A stretch of 64,000 nucleotides of DNA from Chamaecrista fasciculata (taxonomy: Eukaryota > Streptophyta > Magnoliopsida > Fabales > Fabaceae). Location of the stretch: positions 124,168-188,167 of the forward strand of contig QANZ01021520.1 in assembly GCA_003254925.1 (NCBI GenBank). The letters are read 5' to 3'. Below are positions 1-12,324 of this stretch, in pieces (positions within the stretch are counted from its first letter, which is position 1; each line of letters begins with the position of its first letter). The notes under the pieces are model-generated. The model had not been told where the DNA came from and ran no database searches. It saw nothing but the letters and a program-made list of their open reading frames with translations. A program made the translations under genes and the position numbers.

Positions 1-21
1 CTTTTTTGTTCAGTCAGTCAA

Positions 22-3000
22 CTAGCAGCCTTTGAAATGAGTAGGAAAAATATTATTATTATTCTTCTTTTGCCTTAAGCTTCCTTTTTGATCTCTCTGC
101 CTTTTGTTCCTCATCCATGAAAAGCAACCTCCTTGCTTATTATTACTCCTCAAAACTTGCTCATTCTTCTTCTTCTTCTTCATGTTCATCATCATCTTCT
201 TCTTTTTCTTATTTTCTGTTTCTGGGGTTTTTTCTTCTGTGTCTTCTCTTTCTTTGTCTTTCTCTTCCACCTGCATGCATGCACATGCATATACACATTA
301 TTTTCCCACTCTCAAATCAATGTCATTTCATGTTACTTTGGTATCTTGTGACTTTCAAATTCAATCATTCATTCACAGTATTTCTATATTTGGCCAACAT
401 TATTTCACACCAATCACTCTCCTTGTCATCTTTAACAGAAATGTGCATGCATGAAAGCCCCTAAAGTCTCATCAAGTTAATATTTAATTGAACTATGTGA
501 GAGAAAAAATTAGATTAATAATCTCATTGATTTCTATAATCCTATTTAACTTTAAATTTAATTTGTTTAATTTACTTTATTATCATGTTATATTGATATA
601 TTTTGATTAATTAGGGTGCACATTAGATCTGATGACCCAGTCTAGTCTAATATATCAAACCTGAGTTGATTTTCAAATTGTGTCATAAGACTTGACTAGA
701 CTTTATCAGGGTTCACCCAGTTATTTTTCCTAAAAATCAAGCCGGGTCTTATTAGATCCACTCAAAGCTCGACCCGATTAGTGTACACTTCTAATTTTGA
801 TCACCAATAAAAGTTAAAAAAAAAATAGACTTTCCAAGTGGCACAAAGATACTATAGAAGTTTAAGTTTGATATGTTTTATAAATATAGGTACTTGTTTA
901 AATGATTAGCTTTTCTTGCTTACATCAAAATCAACAGTGGCCTATGGGCCATTAGTCACTGTCTTATCCCTTTCAGCTTTGGCATGGGATTATGGACCCA
1001 AAACAAATTCAAAAAAGTAAAAGAAACAAACAAAAAGCCTTCCATTTCATTTTATGGGCTAACTTTTTCCCATTAAAGCTGTTCATTAATGTACCATTTG
1101 CCATCTCTTTTACAAGACAAGCCAACATAATTAAACCATTTTGATAGAAGAATAATTTACTGTAAAAGGATTTCTGCAATAAATTCAACTTGTAACATGC
1201 CTTTTTTTGTGAAAACTGTAACTTTATTTTTTTTCCTAAGACTGAACTAATAGTTTGGTCTTAGAATTATTAAACATTTAATTTACTTTCCAGAAAATAA
1301 TAAATGAGCAGGTTAGTTCCTAAAAGTATTAATTACATTGCATACCAATAGTATTTTCTTTTGTCACTCCACAAAAGAAATTAATATGCACTTGATCTTT
1401 TATTTTTAGAAAAGAACCTGTGCATTCATTTAATTTAAAAATTTAAGAAGATAGCCCAAAAGAAAGGAAAGGGAAATTATAAAGGTTGGCATTTTTCAAA
1501 AAAAAAAATTAACTATTTTTTAAGGAAAAAAATCATATATAACTTCAACAGAATAGGTTAATAAAATGAGAAGAAAAAAATTAAATTTAAATATAACTTA
1601 AAAAAAATATTTCCCGCCCTTTTTTTTCTAACCCTATGGCTATATACTTGTCTAATAATGTGAAAGACCTAATTATTAATTCAGTGAGGATTGAGGAATC
1701 TAATTGTACAATGCAGCAGTATGATATGAAAGCCACCTCAAAACTCCTTAATTTAAAGTACACCATTTGCTGCTGCTTCCATACTAAACTCTTATGTTAC
1801 TATTTTGTGAAAGCCAAGAAAGAAAAAAAATTGTCTAGGATTATACTAAAATGCACACTCTATTCCTGAAACTCAAGCCCTAGGGTATATATTCCAAATT
1901 AAGGAATATATAGTTTCAGTGAATAGGCATTTTCATTTGTACCACCTTCAATCATCAAAATGGTGTACTAACTAAGAGTGGCTTCACATGAGACAATTCT
2001 AAGAGCTATAAGTAAAAGAAAAAAAAAAAAAAGGTCATAGTACAAGTATAATTTTGATCAGTGAAGGTTCTGGAATATAATTGCTCATTGAATTTATAGG
2101 CATATATGGGTGAAAACTTTCATGGCCAAGGTAGTGGATTCTACACAAACACAGACATGTGCAGCCATTATATATATAGAAAATGAGGAAAGATTCTGGT
2201 ATATATATATATATATATGTTTCAATAAATTCTTGTAATAATATGATATCTAAGTGAATAAGAAGAGTATCTAAAAGATTTTGAAATCATGGTGTTACTT
2301 GAGGGGAAAAAATGGCATGAAGGGATAAGAAAGGCATCATGTGCATATGAAACAGATTGGGACCAATATATATCTACAAAGTGGCCCACTTTGGAGGGTA
2401 CAATCTCAATGAATGATATTTAGTTTTGGATTCTCCTATCTTGAAAGTGCAACCTAGGCTTGAGAATTGGATTCTCCTATCTTAAAATTCAAAACCTGGG
2501 AATCAAGATTTTTTATTCACAAGTTACTGTAAACATTTGTGTAAAACAGAGTCATTTTCTGCTGTGTCCAAGTATTAAGACTTGGGAGGAAGCCTACTTT
2601 TCAGTCCTGAAACTTGTTTCAAAATTACAATTTTGTCCTTAAATGTTAAAAAAATATTTTTTTTATCCCAGATATAAACATTATTAACTATTTAATCCTT
2701 ATGGACAATATTTCATAAACTAAATACATGTTTGTAAAAAAAAAATCAGGGACAAAAAAGCGTCTTTCCAATGTTCAAGGATTAAATCGCAAAAAATATA
2801 AGTTTACTCAAGTATTAATTTTACTACTGCATTAATGGCAAGGAAAGACAGACAGACATCTCTTTCTCCAAAACACATCAAGTCTTAATTTGGTTTAAAA
2901 CAAACAAATAAAGATGATTCCCACTCATCTTACAAGGGCCAGAAGAAGATGCATGTGAAAAAGAGAAAGATTCTGAGAAACCCATTTTGATTAAAATGAA

Positions 3001-4485
3001 AAAAGGTAATTACTTTAGGAGTCACATTCACACACATATACATACATACATACATACATAAATACATACATAGATATACACATACCTCTTCTTCCTCAGA
3101 TTTGGTTTTAGAATTTGAGAAAGGAGAATATTGTCCACCAGATCTTTTGATTGATCTCTCTATGATGGGAGGAGTAGAAGCAGGGCTTGGACTACTTGAG
3201 CTGAGATAAGGTGGTGTACTTTGAGTGCCCACATCTCTTGTCATTCCCTCTTTTTTCTTCTCTTCTGAATATTAAAAATAAGTGTGAATTAAGTGTTATG
3301 TGATTCATTATAATGAAGAAGTAAGTATATATATATATATATATATATGATGATGATGAACCTGATGCAGGAAGTGATGATGGGAATTGAAGGGTGAGAT
3401 GATGGTGATGATGTTGAGTATTAGAAGAAGGCTTTGAAGTTGAAGTTGAAGTTGAAGAATAAACAAGAGGAGCAGACATGGTGATTCTGTTGGGTTGTGA
3501 GTATCTAAACGACCTTCCACTGAGCGTTTTGGCAGACAAGCATTCCAAAGGGACCTTCCCAGAGAGTGGATTGCATATATACTTCTCTGCTTCATTCCAC
3601 TTTGAATTCAAAGCAAACCCTTCTGGAGATGAACACTCCCAGCTATGATGAACATTATACCCTGACCTTGCTTGAAGTGCTGCATCATTCATTCATATGA
3701 ATCAAAATTTTCAAATTGCCAAAAAAAAAAAGAGTAAACTAACGACGCAGTCCTAAAAGATTGAAATATACAATTTAATCTCTGAAAGAACCAAATGCTA
3801 TACTTATCAGTCCTTTTCATGGACTAAAGAGTATACTGTTTAGTTCTTTTCAAGGGCTAACAAGTATACCTTTGGTTCTTTCAAAGATTAAACTGAGTAT
3901 TTCAATCTTTCAGGACCTGAGTTGTTAATTTGATGATCTTTTAAGGACCAAATTGTTAGTCTACTAGAAAAATTCCATTATCTTATCCATTAAGCTTTCT
4001 TTAAAGCTAGAAGTTAATGTGGTAAACCCGGATTCAAATAGTCGTTTAGAGAAACGCCCACATTTATGAATTTGAACAGATTGACTCAGATGATGATACC
4101 CATGGAAAAAAAAAGGGTAGGTAGTAATTGTTGTTACCTTTAAGAGCAGTGGTGAAAGAATAGGTGGAGGGGTCAATTTCATCTGCAAGAATGATGAAAT
4201 GAATAGGTGGGTAGTGATTATTATACTATGAGTATGAAGTTGAATGAATATATATATACCTTTGAAATTGAAAGGGTATCCAGGAGAAGAAGCAGTGCTA
4301 GAGATAGTGAAGTTGGATCTGAAAGACCTTGTGCTAATTGTGTCTTCTCTGATGTAAGAAGAAGCAGAGAACCTTCTTGAATTATTAATGGTGTTAATGT
4401 CTCGACTGATGCGGGCTTTTGCTGCCCATTCTTTCAAGTTGAAGTGTGATGAATCTTCCACAGGACATGATGAGGTGGAAGCCAT
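22..4485 (-). CDS. Plant-specific Ser/Lys-rich protein of unknown function, five exons
   Basis: Reading the minus strand, five exons join in one frame: 4485-4260, 4182-4138, 3679-3362, 3264-3086 and 270-22, giving 338 aa. All introns are GT-AG; intron 4 is about 2.8 kb. Residues 1-75 start MASTSSCPVEDSS and contain HFNLKEWAAKARISR. Residues 91-196 hold a compact block (ALQARSGYN, ALNSKWNEAEKYICNPLSG, PLECLSAKTLSGRSFR) followed by a Ser/Thr/His-rich stretch. Exon 4 carries DVGTQSTPP and a Ser/Pro-rich run, and exon 5 is Lys/Glu-rich and ends with a basic block CFSWMRNKRQR and FKGC. No membrane segment or enzyme motif is visible. I recall similar unnamed plant proteins sharing the N-terminal block, GTQSTPP and a Cys-Trp-basic tail, which supports joining the distant last exon. 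The exon joins are inferred from frame and splice sites. Function unknown; the basic tail could bind nucleic acid or membrane. Confidence 0.8.
612..793. mobile_element. Small hAT-like MITE in intron 4 of the first gene
   Basis: The ends read TAGGGTGCACA and, inverted, TAGAAGTGTACAC, which resemble the TAGGG(G)TG termini of hAT-type miniature elements. The interior holds short GACCC/GGGTC-type inverted motifs. No clear 8-bp target duplication could be called, so the assignment rests on the termini alone. Confidence 0.4.
2605..2815. repeat. Degenerate foldback repeat in intron 4 of the first gene
   Basis: The left side has 'cagtcctgaaac' and 'ttttgtccttaaatg', and the right side has the inverted forms 'cagggac' and 'caaggattaaatc'. 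The pairing is imperfect. It resembles the other foldback elements in the window but is the weakest of them. Confidence 0.4.
3732..3962. repeat. Foldback element in intron 2 of the first gene
   Basis: Left-arm motifs ('gagtaaactaac', 'cagtcctaaaag', 'ttgaaata') reappear inverted on the right ('ttagtctact', 'tcttttaaggacc', 'tatttcaat'). The centre carries repeated GTATAC-containing units. It fills about half of the 458-nt intron between coding exons 2 and 3. Confidence 0.6.
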
Positions 4486-4790
4486 GAAGAAATGAAATCA
4501 AAGTTGAAATATTTATGGTTTGTGAAAGCAAGAAAATGAAGAAACTTGTTCAAATGTTGAAAGAGAGAGAGAGAGAGAGATTTCAAAATCAAAAGCTGAG
4601 GCTGTTTTGTGTGGGGAGGAAGACAGAGGCAGTAGGCATGGCTCACTTCTGCAATGAGTGTAGTTGTAGTAGTTGCTGTAGTTTTGTAGTTGTGTTTGTG
4701 ACTTTGTGTGTATCTATCTGTATATATGTATATATGTGTGTTTCTCTCTCTTTCTCTGTATCTATATCTAGATTTCAAATTGTCAAATTT

Positions 4791-5547
4791 TGATCTTTCA
4801 CTTTTTAAACCCTCCTAAGTCCTATATGTGCTTCCTCTTTCACTCAAATGATCTCTTTCTTTATACATTTTTCATCTCAGGGTTTTTTTTTTTTGTAAGA
4901 ATCAAGTGATATTCTTCAGTCGATAATCAGAGACTAATCCTCTTTGAGGTATAGAGATTATCGAAATAGATTTTGTCTTTATCAACAAAGTCTTTTCTAT
5001 ACACACAGCTTAGATCGAACTCAAGACATCATGCTTAAAGAACCTAACTATCTACTAAGTGTAATGGACTTTGGTGATATTTTGATCTTTCACTTTTTAA
5101 ACTCTCCTAAGTCCTATATGTGCTTCCTCTTTCACTTAAATGACTCTCTCTCTCTCTATACATTTTTCACCTTAGGTTCTTTTTTTTTTGGTAAGAATCA
5201 AGTGATATTCTTTAGTCGACAATCAGAGACTAATCCTCCTTGAGGCATAGAGATTATCGAAATAGGTTTTTTTTTATCAACAAAGTCTTTTCTATACACA
5301 CGACTTAGATCGAACTTAGGACATCATGCTTAAGGAACCTAACTATCTACTAAGTGTAATGGACTTTATTGATATTCTTTAGTCGACAATCAGAGACTAA
5401 TCCTCCTTGAGGCATAGAGATTATCGAAATAGGTTTTTTTTTATCAACAAAGTCTTTTCTATACACACGACTTAGATCGAACTTAGGACATCATGCTTAA
5501 GGAACCTAACTATCTACTAAGTGTAATGGACTTTATTGATATTTTTC
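4791..5547. repeat. Tandem duplication of a SINE-like unit, three copies
   Basis: A unit starting 'tgatctttcacttttt' at 4791 is repeated from 5083 (period about 292). Its second half, starting 'tgatattctttagtcgac' at 5203, is repeated again from 5370 (period about 167). Read on the minus strand the shared part contains 'cttagtagatagttagg' and 'gagttcgatct', which resemble the A and B boxes of tRNA-derived Pol III promoters, so each copy may be a SINE fragment. It lies upstream of the first gene's start at 4485. The duplication is certain; the SINE origin is inference. Confidence 0.7.
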
Positions 5548-5549
5548 AT

Positions 5550-7111
5550 CTTAGCTTTGTCCACACACAATAACTCACAAGTCACAAGTTTTATTTTGTC
5601 AATTTTAATTTGCTCAAAATTACTTTACTTAACACTATATAAAAAAAAGTTACTTTACTAAACACAAAATATATGAAATATTGAGCCTTCTAAATGCAAC
5701 CAGAAAATGTATGCATATGGAATATTTTGAGACTTTCTTGCGGTTTTTTATATTTTGATTATAATATAATATAATATAAAATTTTAAAGAGATGAAAAAA
5801 AATAGTGAGGAGTTAATTAAAAATTAAATAATTTTGCATTACCTCTTATTTTATGTTTAGTAATTTAATAAAAAAAATAAATCAGTAATTTTTGTAAACT
5901 ATAAATATTTTGGGTGACAAAATTTAAAGTAGAGAAAACTTACTTTTAGCGTCTGAATTTGTATATTTTTTACGATTTAGTAATAATAAATATATATATA
6001 TATATGATCTAGTCCTTAAATAATGACAAAGTTCAATTAATTAGTCTTTGAAGGCGTTATCTATTATTTGTCATGGATGTTAACTACATATGTGATGTCA
6101 TTAAATATCACATTTGATTACTTAATTAATGTATCATCCATTAATAACAATACAATGAACACACTCAAGTCTTCGTACCGACCCATTTGATACCCAACAA
6201 GGGTTAGAGAAGTCACACTAATTACGGTAAAAGCGTGACTATGAAATTAAAGGGACCATTAGGGTTTGTTAAATTTGAGATTTTCCTTTAAAATTTTATC
6301 CTTTTTGTGAAGGTCATGTCCTTTTAATGTAATCTATTTTGAGAGCCATTGAGCATTTAATGAAGCACCTCCACAATTAACATCAATGTAGACGAAAGTT
6401 AACATCTTAAAGATTAATAGTTAACAATTGTGACTATTTAATTAAACACCGGGTCATATATTTTTATTATTAAGGGATTAAATTATTGATTTAGTACAAA
6501 TTTTTTTAAAAAAATAAGTTTTCTCGTTAAAGTATGATAAAATTTATGTATTTAGATACTTAGTTTTTTACATTCTTGATTAAATCTTGTAAAGCAGTTT
6601 TCATATACTTTGTTTTATTTGAAAATATGATCATTATCAAGTGGAACCAGAAAAAAAAGAAAGAAAGAATTCAAGATGATTTCATGGGACCAATTCAAAA
6701 ATTAAATTTTCATATAAAATAAAAATGAAAAAGACCAGTTTCGTTTGATTATTCCTTCATTAAACTCATTTGTTTGGCCCCAGTAACTCTTATTTTCCCA
6801 TGACCTTAAACCACTAGACAAAGATTCTGTCATACTGATCTTTTAAGTATAATGAGACACTTAAAAAACGACACATTTATCGAAAAAGAAAATAAATAAA
6901 TAAAAGAACCAAACACGCACGTACACTTTTTAGGTTAGAAAAAGCAGACCTTGCCAGTACTTCATGATATTAGTTAAGAAAGACAGTGAATTTACCCTTT
7001 CCATTAAAAGGAAATTACACTTTAATTTTTAGGGTAATGCTAGCTGGTGCTCAGTTAATTTCTTTTTTTCTTTTTTTTTTAATTATAAATTAAGGGCCTT
7101 TTTTTTAAAAA
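5550..7111. other. AT-rich intergenic DNA with a degenerate foldback
   Basis: No coding signal is seen. From about 5935 to 6530 there is a weak inverted repeat: the left end 'gagaaaacttac' matches 'aataagttttctc' on the right, with 'gtccttaaat' and 'taagggatta' modules inside. The rest is simple AT-rich sequence. Confidence 0.5.
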
Positions 7112-7475
7112 AAAATCCTAAGATTAAAATCTCATTTTAGTCTTCAAATTATAAGGTAAATGGTCCTTAATTTTTTTCACTCAAAATTTTCTATTTATTC
7201 CATTTTAAGATAGATAACTGACCTAAACAATTTTTTTATATGTATTCTAAATTTCTAATAAATAAATTAAATAAAAGATTAAGAAACTTTTTTTTCCTTT
7301 TAGAAAGAAATTTTTTCTCTCATATATTTTGAATTTTTTTTTTTCGAATCAAAGATAATTACAAAAATTAGACGAAATTATATTATTGAATGACAGTGGA
7401 ACAAAAATAAATTGAGGACAAAACAAAATTTGACTCATATATAGTTTAAAGACCAAATTGAGATTTTAACCATTA
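7112..7475. repeat. Foldback element
   Basis: The left arm (from 'gattaaaatctcatttta') and the right arm (ending 'ccaaattgagattttaacc') are imperfect inverted copies with 'gtcctt' and 'gaggacaaaa' modules. It lies directly beside the next foldback element, so the two may have inserted next to each other. Confidence 0.6.
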
Positions 7476-7504
7476 TCTTAATTTTAAAACAATGCTTAAT
7501 TATT

Positions 7505-8041
7505 ATCTGGTTGATATATAATCTAAAATCTCAAATTGTTCTCTATGTATGGGATGGATTTCAATTTGGTCCCTTATCTTTCATTTGTTTGATGAGCCCT
7601 ACATGTTTCCACAATGTTTTAAAATGGTCCCAAAATATTGAAAGTAGTTATGTTTCTCTTATTTCATGTTCAAATTTGGCGAATTCAGAGTTATGAATTT
7701 CTTTTTATGAGTACTTCGGGGAGTGCTAATAAATGAGATCAAATTGAGTCTAAAAAATGAGTAACTAGTTTTACGGTTAAACAAGCGAAGTTAGTCATAT
7801 CTCTCTTGTTTCAAGTTCTAATACGATGAATTTGAAATTATGTGTTAACTCTTGAAGAGTTCTTTCTTTATCCAGTTAAGATTGTTAGAAAATGAGATTA
7901 AATCGCATCTCGAAACTATGTTTGAGACCAATTTGAAACATTATAGAAATATGTAGGACCAATATGAAATAAATGAAAGATAATGGACCAATTTTAAATC
8001 CACCCTATACATAAGGGACCAATTTGAGGTTTTGGCCAAAG
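7505..8041. repeat. Foldback element, family A
   Basis: The left arm carries 'ctcaaattgttctctatg', 'atttggtcccttatc' and 'cctacatgtttccacaatg'. The right arm carries these inverted ('cataagggaccaatttgag', 'atgtaggacc'). The core holds a second palindromic module with 'gaattcagagttatga' and 'ctctcttgtttcaagttc'. The same module order recurs at 13865, 20494, 22089 and 59703, which defines family A. No open reading frame of note. Confidence 0.75.
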
Positions 8042-9840
8042 ATTTATATTTATTTATACAGATAGGTGCTCTATTTTTTTTTTTTGATCTGACAGATAGG
8101 TGCTCTATTGATAAATACTTTTTAAGGAAGAATTTTCATTATTTGATGAAGTGTGTTCTTAATATCATTGTGAGAAAAACACTCGATCCAAATAGAATAT
8201 AGATATCCTAATCACAGTTTTCGTTTTCTTTTTTTTGTTAAAAAACAAAAGGTGGGCCAAAGCTACTTAGCATTACATCATTGTAGGATGTAGCTAACTG
8301 AGTGCATGAGATTCCATTAAGTTTCTGTATATATTAATAATTACATTAACATAATCAATATAATAATTGTGGCAACATACAAAAAAATGAGCAAAAAAGT
8401 TAAATAACCAAAACAAAATCTAATTGTCCTTGTATCTCAATAAAAACTGACCATACAACTTGTTCAAATTGATTGACACTGATAGGTTACCCATTTTTTG
8501 TAGTTTTGCTTTCTGAAATGGGCACTATTAGACTTGATTTATTTATAGACCACTTGTTCAAATTGATGTTAACACCCTTCCAAATTATTCGTTTTTTGTG
8601 ATTTTTACTCATAAACACTAACTTGATGTTTGATAGCTGAATTAGCTTTTTATACATCAATTAATCTATATTGGTCTTTTCATTCAAAAAGAATTAGTAC
8701 TAAAAAAAGAGATATTATAATGCTCTGACAATCAAGTCACATGCATTAGAAATTGAAAAAAATTATATATGAAACTAAAAACATGTAGTTTCATTGTATT
8801 TTTTTTCCTAAAGGTTTATACCTTATTTGTGATATTAATACAAAATGATGATTCGAAATCACATGAATATCAATGAGAGATATATCAGTTAGTGACAATT
8901 TTTTTGAAATAATGGGGACTAGATCATCTTGAAAAAACTCATATATCATACTAGATGTCATATAAACTCTATCCAAGTCTTAGAAGAAAAAAATAGGTAA
9001 ATTTTTTATATATTTGTTTTAAAGTTTCTCTAATGACATATTCTTTTTATGTTTTCTTTTTTGGATAATTGATTATGAAAAAAAAATGAACTCTAATAAC
9101 CTCTCTTTCATGATTGGGGGACTTTAGTAAATATATAAAAAATAAACTCTCTATGTATCCTTTTCAATGGAAAATGACATTCAAATTAAAAGTGCTAAAA
9201 TGCCAATATTAGGGTAACAAAATAATACACTCCATCTATCCCTCTTTTGATATTGACAATAGCATTTCTCTGTCAGAAAAAGCTCACAAGAAAAGCCTCA
9301 ATGAAGCTTTTCTTTTGTCTGGTTTTATTAATTATTTTCCAAAGATAAAACATATAATTATGTTAATTTTTATTAATAGCCATCAGCATCACGAGAGATA
9401 AAACAATATATATATATATATATATATAAGAGAGAAGAAATTGAACCAATATTTTGAATTTGAAAACTTGTGGAGTATGAGATTTCCCTCCAAGTTTTGT
9501 GCTGCTTTCATTTTGGCTCTTTGTGAAAGCCACATTAGGATTAGAAGGGAGAGGGAGAGGTGAGTTATGTACTTATGTTTATTATTACTGTCTCATATAC
9601 GAAACTATCAATGACTCAAAAACAAAAATTGTTAAAATCAAATATTATATTTGTCCCATTATATTACATTATTTGGTTGAAAAAAATTAGAGGAGAATAC
9701 ATTTTTGTGTCTCGAAGCTTTCCCTTCCAAAAGAGTTTTCCTAAAATTTCATGAATGTTTTTTCTACTCAATATTGGAGGATAAGAATTTTACTTTGAAT
9801 TTGATTTGTAATTTTTCTTATTCTTAGAGAACACATATTA
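8042..9840. other. AT-rich intergenic DNA
   Basis: Nothing gene-like is seen. A (TA)n run lies at about 9409-9428. The short open frames here have no recognisable motif. Confidence 0.5.
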
Positions 9841-9844
9841 GGAA

Positions 9845-10178
9845 AAAGTATTTTTTGATGTCAATTTCATCAACTGTCAATTCCATCCTTAATGTTCTTT
9901 TGATGTCAATTTCATCTCCAATATTTTATATTTTAGTCAATTTCATTCTTTACTCTTACTTTAGCTAAATATTAACGACAGATTCTGCGTGGCTAATGAC
10001 ATGTAATGTAAAATTAATAGAAAAACTCAAATCCTAACTCAATTTAAAAAAATAGAATGAATTGTATCGTTAATTTATAAAAGAAATTAGATAAAAGATT
10101 AACTTAATTAAAATGGGAAATATTAGGGACAAAATTAAAAGTTAATGTAAAGTTTAGGAAAAAAATTACTTTTGCCCT
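9845..10178. repeat. Foldback element, family B
   Basis: The ends are 'ggaaaaagtatttttt' and 'aaattacttttgccc'. The arms carry 'tcaatttcatc' modules on the left and 'gggacaaaatt' on the right. The interior ('ctgcgtggctaatgacat') matches the interior of the element at 26500-27127 ('ctacgcggctaatgatat'), so the two are one family. This copy is uninterrupted where the other carries a nested element. Confidence 0.7.
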
Positions 10179-11330
10179 AAATATTATTCCTATTTCAAGG
10201 TTTTTGCAGTGATTCTGAATTGATAAAATGTTTATTAAAAAGAAGTATGATGGCACGTGTTTTTTTTTTCTTTTGGGTCAGAAATGAAGAACTTTCATTC
10301 ATGATGGTGGCATGTGTTTTGTAATTGTATTGTTATGGGTGTTCTAGTAGATGGGCCTAACCCTATCGTCAATACTAATTCAATTGTCTAATTAACTAGA
10401 TTGGCTTTCAATCAAAAAAAAAAAAAATCTAGATTGGCTATGAGTTGATTTGTGTTAAAAAGTTTTAGTTTGCTAATGAATAAGTTAAGTTGGCAGATTT
10501 TTTTTTATTTGTACAACTTGATATATAACTCATCAATCCATCATTCTTTCTAAACGTAACTTTCATTATCAATTCTATTCCCACATCAATTTAGGATTTT
10601 TTTTATTTATACACTCTCTCGATCGTTTTTCTTTAATGATTTTCTCTTATTTTTCACCAATTATGGACTCTTGATACTCTATAATTTAATTATGGAGGAG
10701 TCTTTGTACTCTATTTGATGATAAAGAAGAAATATTATTTGCCATTGGCTAAAGGACTATGCTATGAAAAATCTTATAGTATGAGCTAATGAGAGAAATT
10801 GTTTCACACTCTCTCTTCTTTCCTTATTTTTCCTTAATTTATAAAAATAATTTTTTAATTTTAATACAAAAAATTGGAAGATAAAGAAGAACATGTGCAT
10901 GTCACGTGGTTATCATAATCTGTGAAAAACTGAAAATGAGGGAGTCCTTACATTGTGGAAGCAGGTGGGCCCCACCTGTACCTCATCATAGCCGTCAGAT
11001 TTGTCTGATTTGAGTGCTACGTTGGTATCAAGAAAGTGAGTTTCCCTTTGCTATATCTTTGATGAGTATGTGGAAGGATGACTTGAAGAGAACATTTAGA
11101 AAATGAGTAAACTACCATTTGGGTTCTTAGATTATAGAGGCGCTATCAGATTGGTCCCTAGATTAACAAAATAGGCTAATACGTCTTCGAATTTTACGAT
11201 CGTTATTCAAATTGGTCCTTCTGTCAAGTGGACGTTCAACACTGATTAAACTGAAAAAAAAAAAAAAAATTGTCAACTGTGTAGGATTTTGCCACATAAG
11301 CGTTATTACTTAAGGAAAAAAATTGTCTTC
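10179..11330. other. AT-rich intergenic DNA with a half foldback
   Basis: No gene is seen. The segment 11105-11225 ('gattggtccctagatt', 'caaattggtccttctg') looks like one arm of a foldback element whose partner arm was not found. Position 10962-10978 holds the palindromic site listed separately. Confidence 0.45.
10962..10978. promoter_or_regulatory. Near-palindromic GTGGGCCCCAC site (TCP-type)
   Basis: The sequence CAGGTGGGCCCCACCTG contains GTGGGCCC and GGCCCCAC, which fit the GTGGNCCC consensus of plant TCP transcription factors. A CACGTG core lies about 60 bases upstream. No coding gene follows, so it may be an orphan promoter or part of a transposon. Confidence 0.35.
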
Positions 11331-11334
11331 TTCA

Positions 11335-11823
11335 AATTGGTCCCTAAGTTTAATTTTTATCCCATTATTTTCAATTCCCCCTTTTTTCCATCATCTTCAT
11401 TCATTTTAATCCCAAATCCTCAAAATAAAATTGTAAAGTGTCCCAAAACTCTTCAAAATATTCCAATCTAATCCTTAAAAGTATTAAAAACCCTAAAATC
11501 TAAACCCTAAACCCCAAACTCTAAACCCTAAAACTATAAACCTTAAACCCTAAAAAAATCTAATTTGAGTCATTAGATCCCTCACACATTCTTATCCCAT
11601 TATTCTCAGTTCCCCATCTTTTCATCATCTTCATTCATTTTAGTCCCAAATCCTCAAAATAAAATTGTAAAGTGTCTCAAAACTCTTCCAAACATTTCAA
11701 TTTAGTCATTAAAAATATTAAAAATCCTAAAACCCTAAATCCTAAAATCCTAAACCCTAAATCCCAAACCCTTAGATCCTAAACCCTAAACCCCAAACCC
11801 TTACATCCTAAACCCTAAACCCC
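11335..11823. repeat. Duplicated unit carrying degenerate telomere-like CCCTAAA arrays
   Basis: A segment with 'tcccattattttcaa' and 'cccaaatcctcaaaataa' near 11355 is repeated about 236 bases later near 11591. Each copy ends in an array of CCCTAAA, CCCCAAA and CCTTAAA heptamers (about 11485-11555 and 11721-11823). The arrays are degenerate interstitial telomere-like repeats on the plus strand. Confidence 0.75.
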
Positions 11824-12324
11824 TACTATCACCGCCACCTTCCTCCCACTGTCACTGCCACCTTCTTCCATTTTCACACTTCCCATATTTTCTCCCCAAA
11901 ATCAAGAGCGAAATTGAGAGGGAGAGAGAGAAAAATCGAGAGAAATTTAGTTGAGAGTGAAATTCTCGTTAATCTCTCTATCGATCGCTGCAAATTAAAT
12001 GAGAGAAAGACGAGATTAAATAAATCATAAATCGATGAGCGAGAAAGATAACAGCGAGAGCTTTTTTGCGAGAATGAGCCGAATCTGGTAGTTTGGCGTC
12101 AAGTAATCAGAACTTGCTGTCGAATCTGTCCCTCAAGTAACCCAAAGCTAGACGCAGTGGAGATGAGCGATCTCAAAATTGTTGTCAGCGGTTGCTATCA
12201 GATCCTTCTCCTTCACTTTGATAAGGAGAGGAGAAAATGATGTTGCGATTATGACTATGCCAACGCTTCGATTTGATTCTAGCTTGGATTTTGGGAAGAT
12301 GAAGATGATAAAGATGAAAATGAA
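11824..12324. other. Intergenic DNA, GA-rich then unique
   Basis: A mildly GC-richer stretch with 'accgccacc' and GAGAGA runs. It resembles a 5' untranslated region, but no gene could be attached. The open frame at 12179-12406 has no recognisable domain. Confidence 0.35.

Noticed and set aside
104-464. Plus-strand open frames at the left edge
   Set aside because: They are the complement of the lysine-rich last exon of the minus-strand gene (AAG/AAA read as CTT/TTT), plus flanking sequence.
2930-3086. Nearby alternative last exon for the first gene (acceptor near 2977)
   Set aside because: It would give a short tail ending in HMHLLLALVR with no family features, whereas the acceptor at 270 gives an in-frame tail with the Cys-Trp-basic motif.
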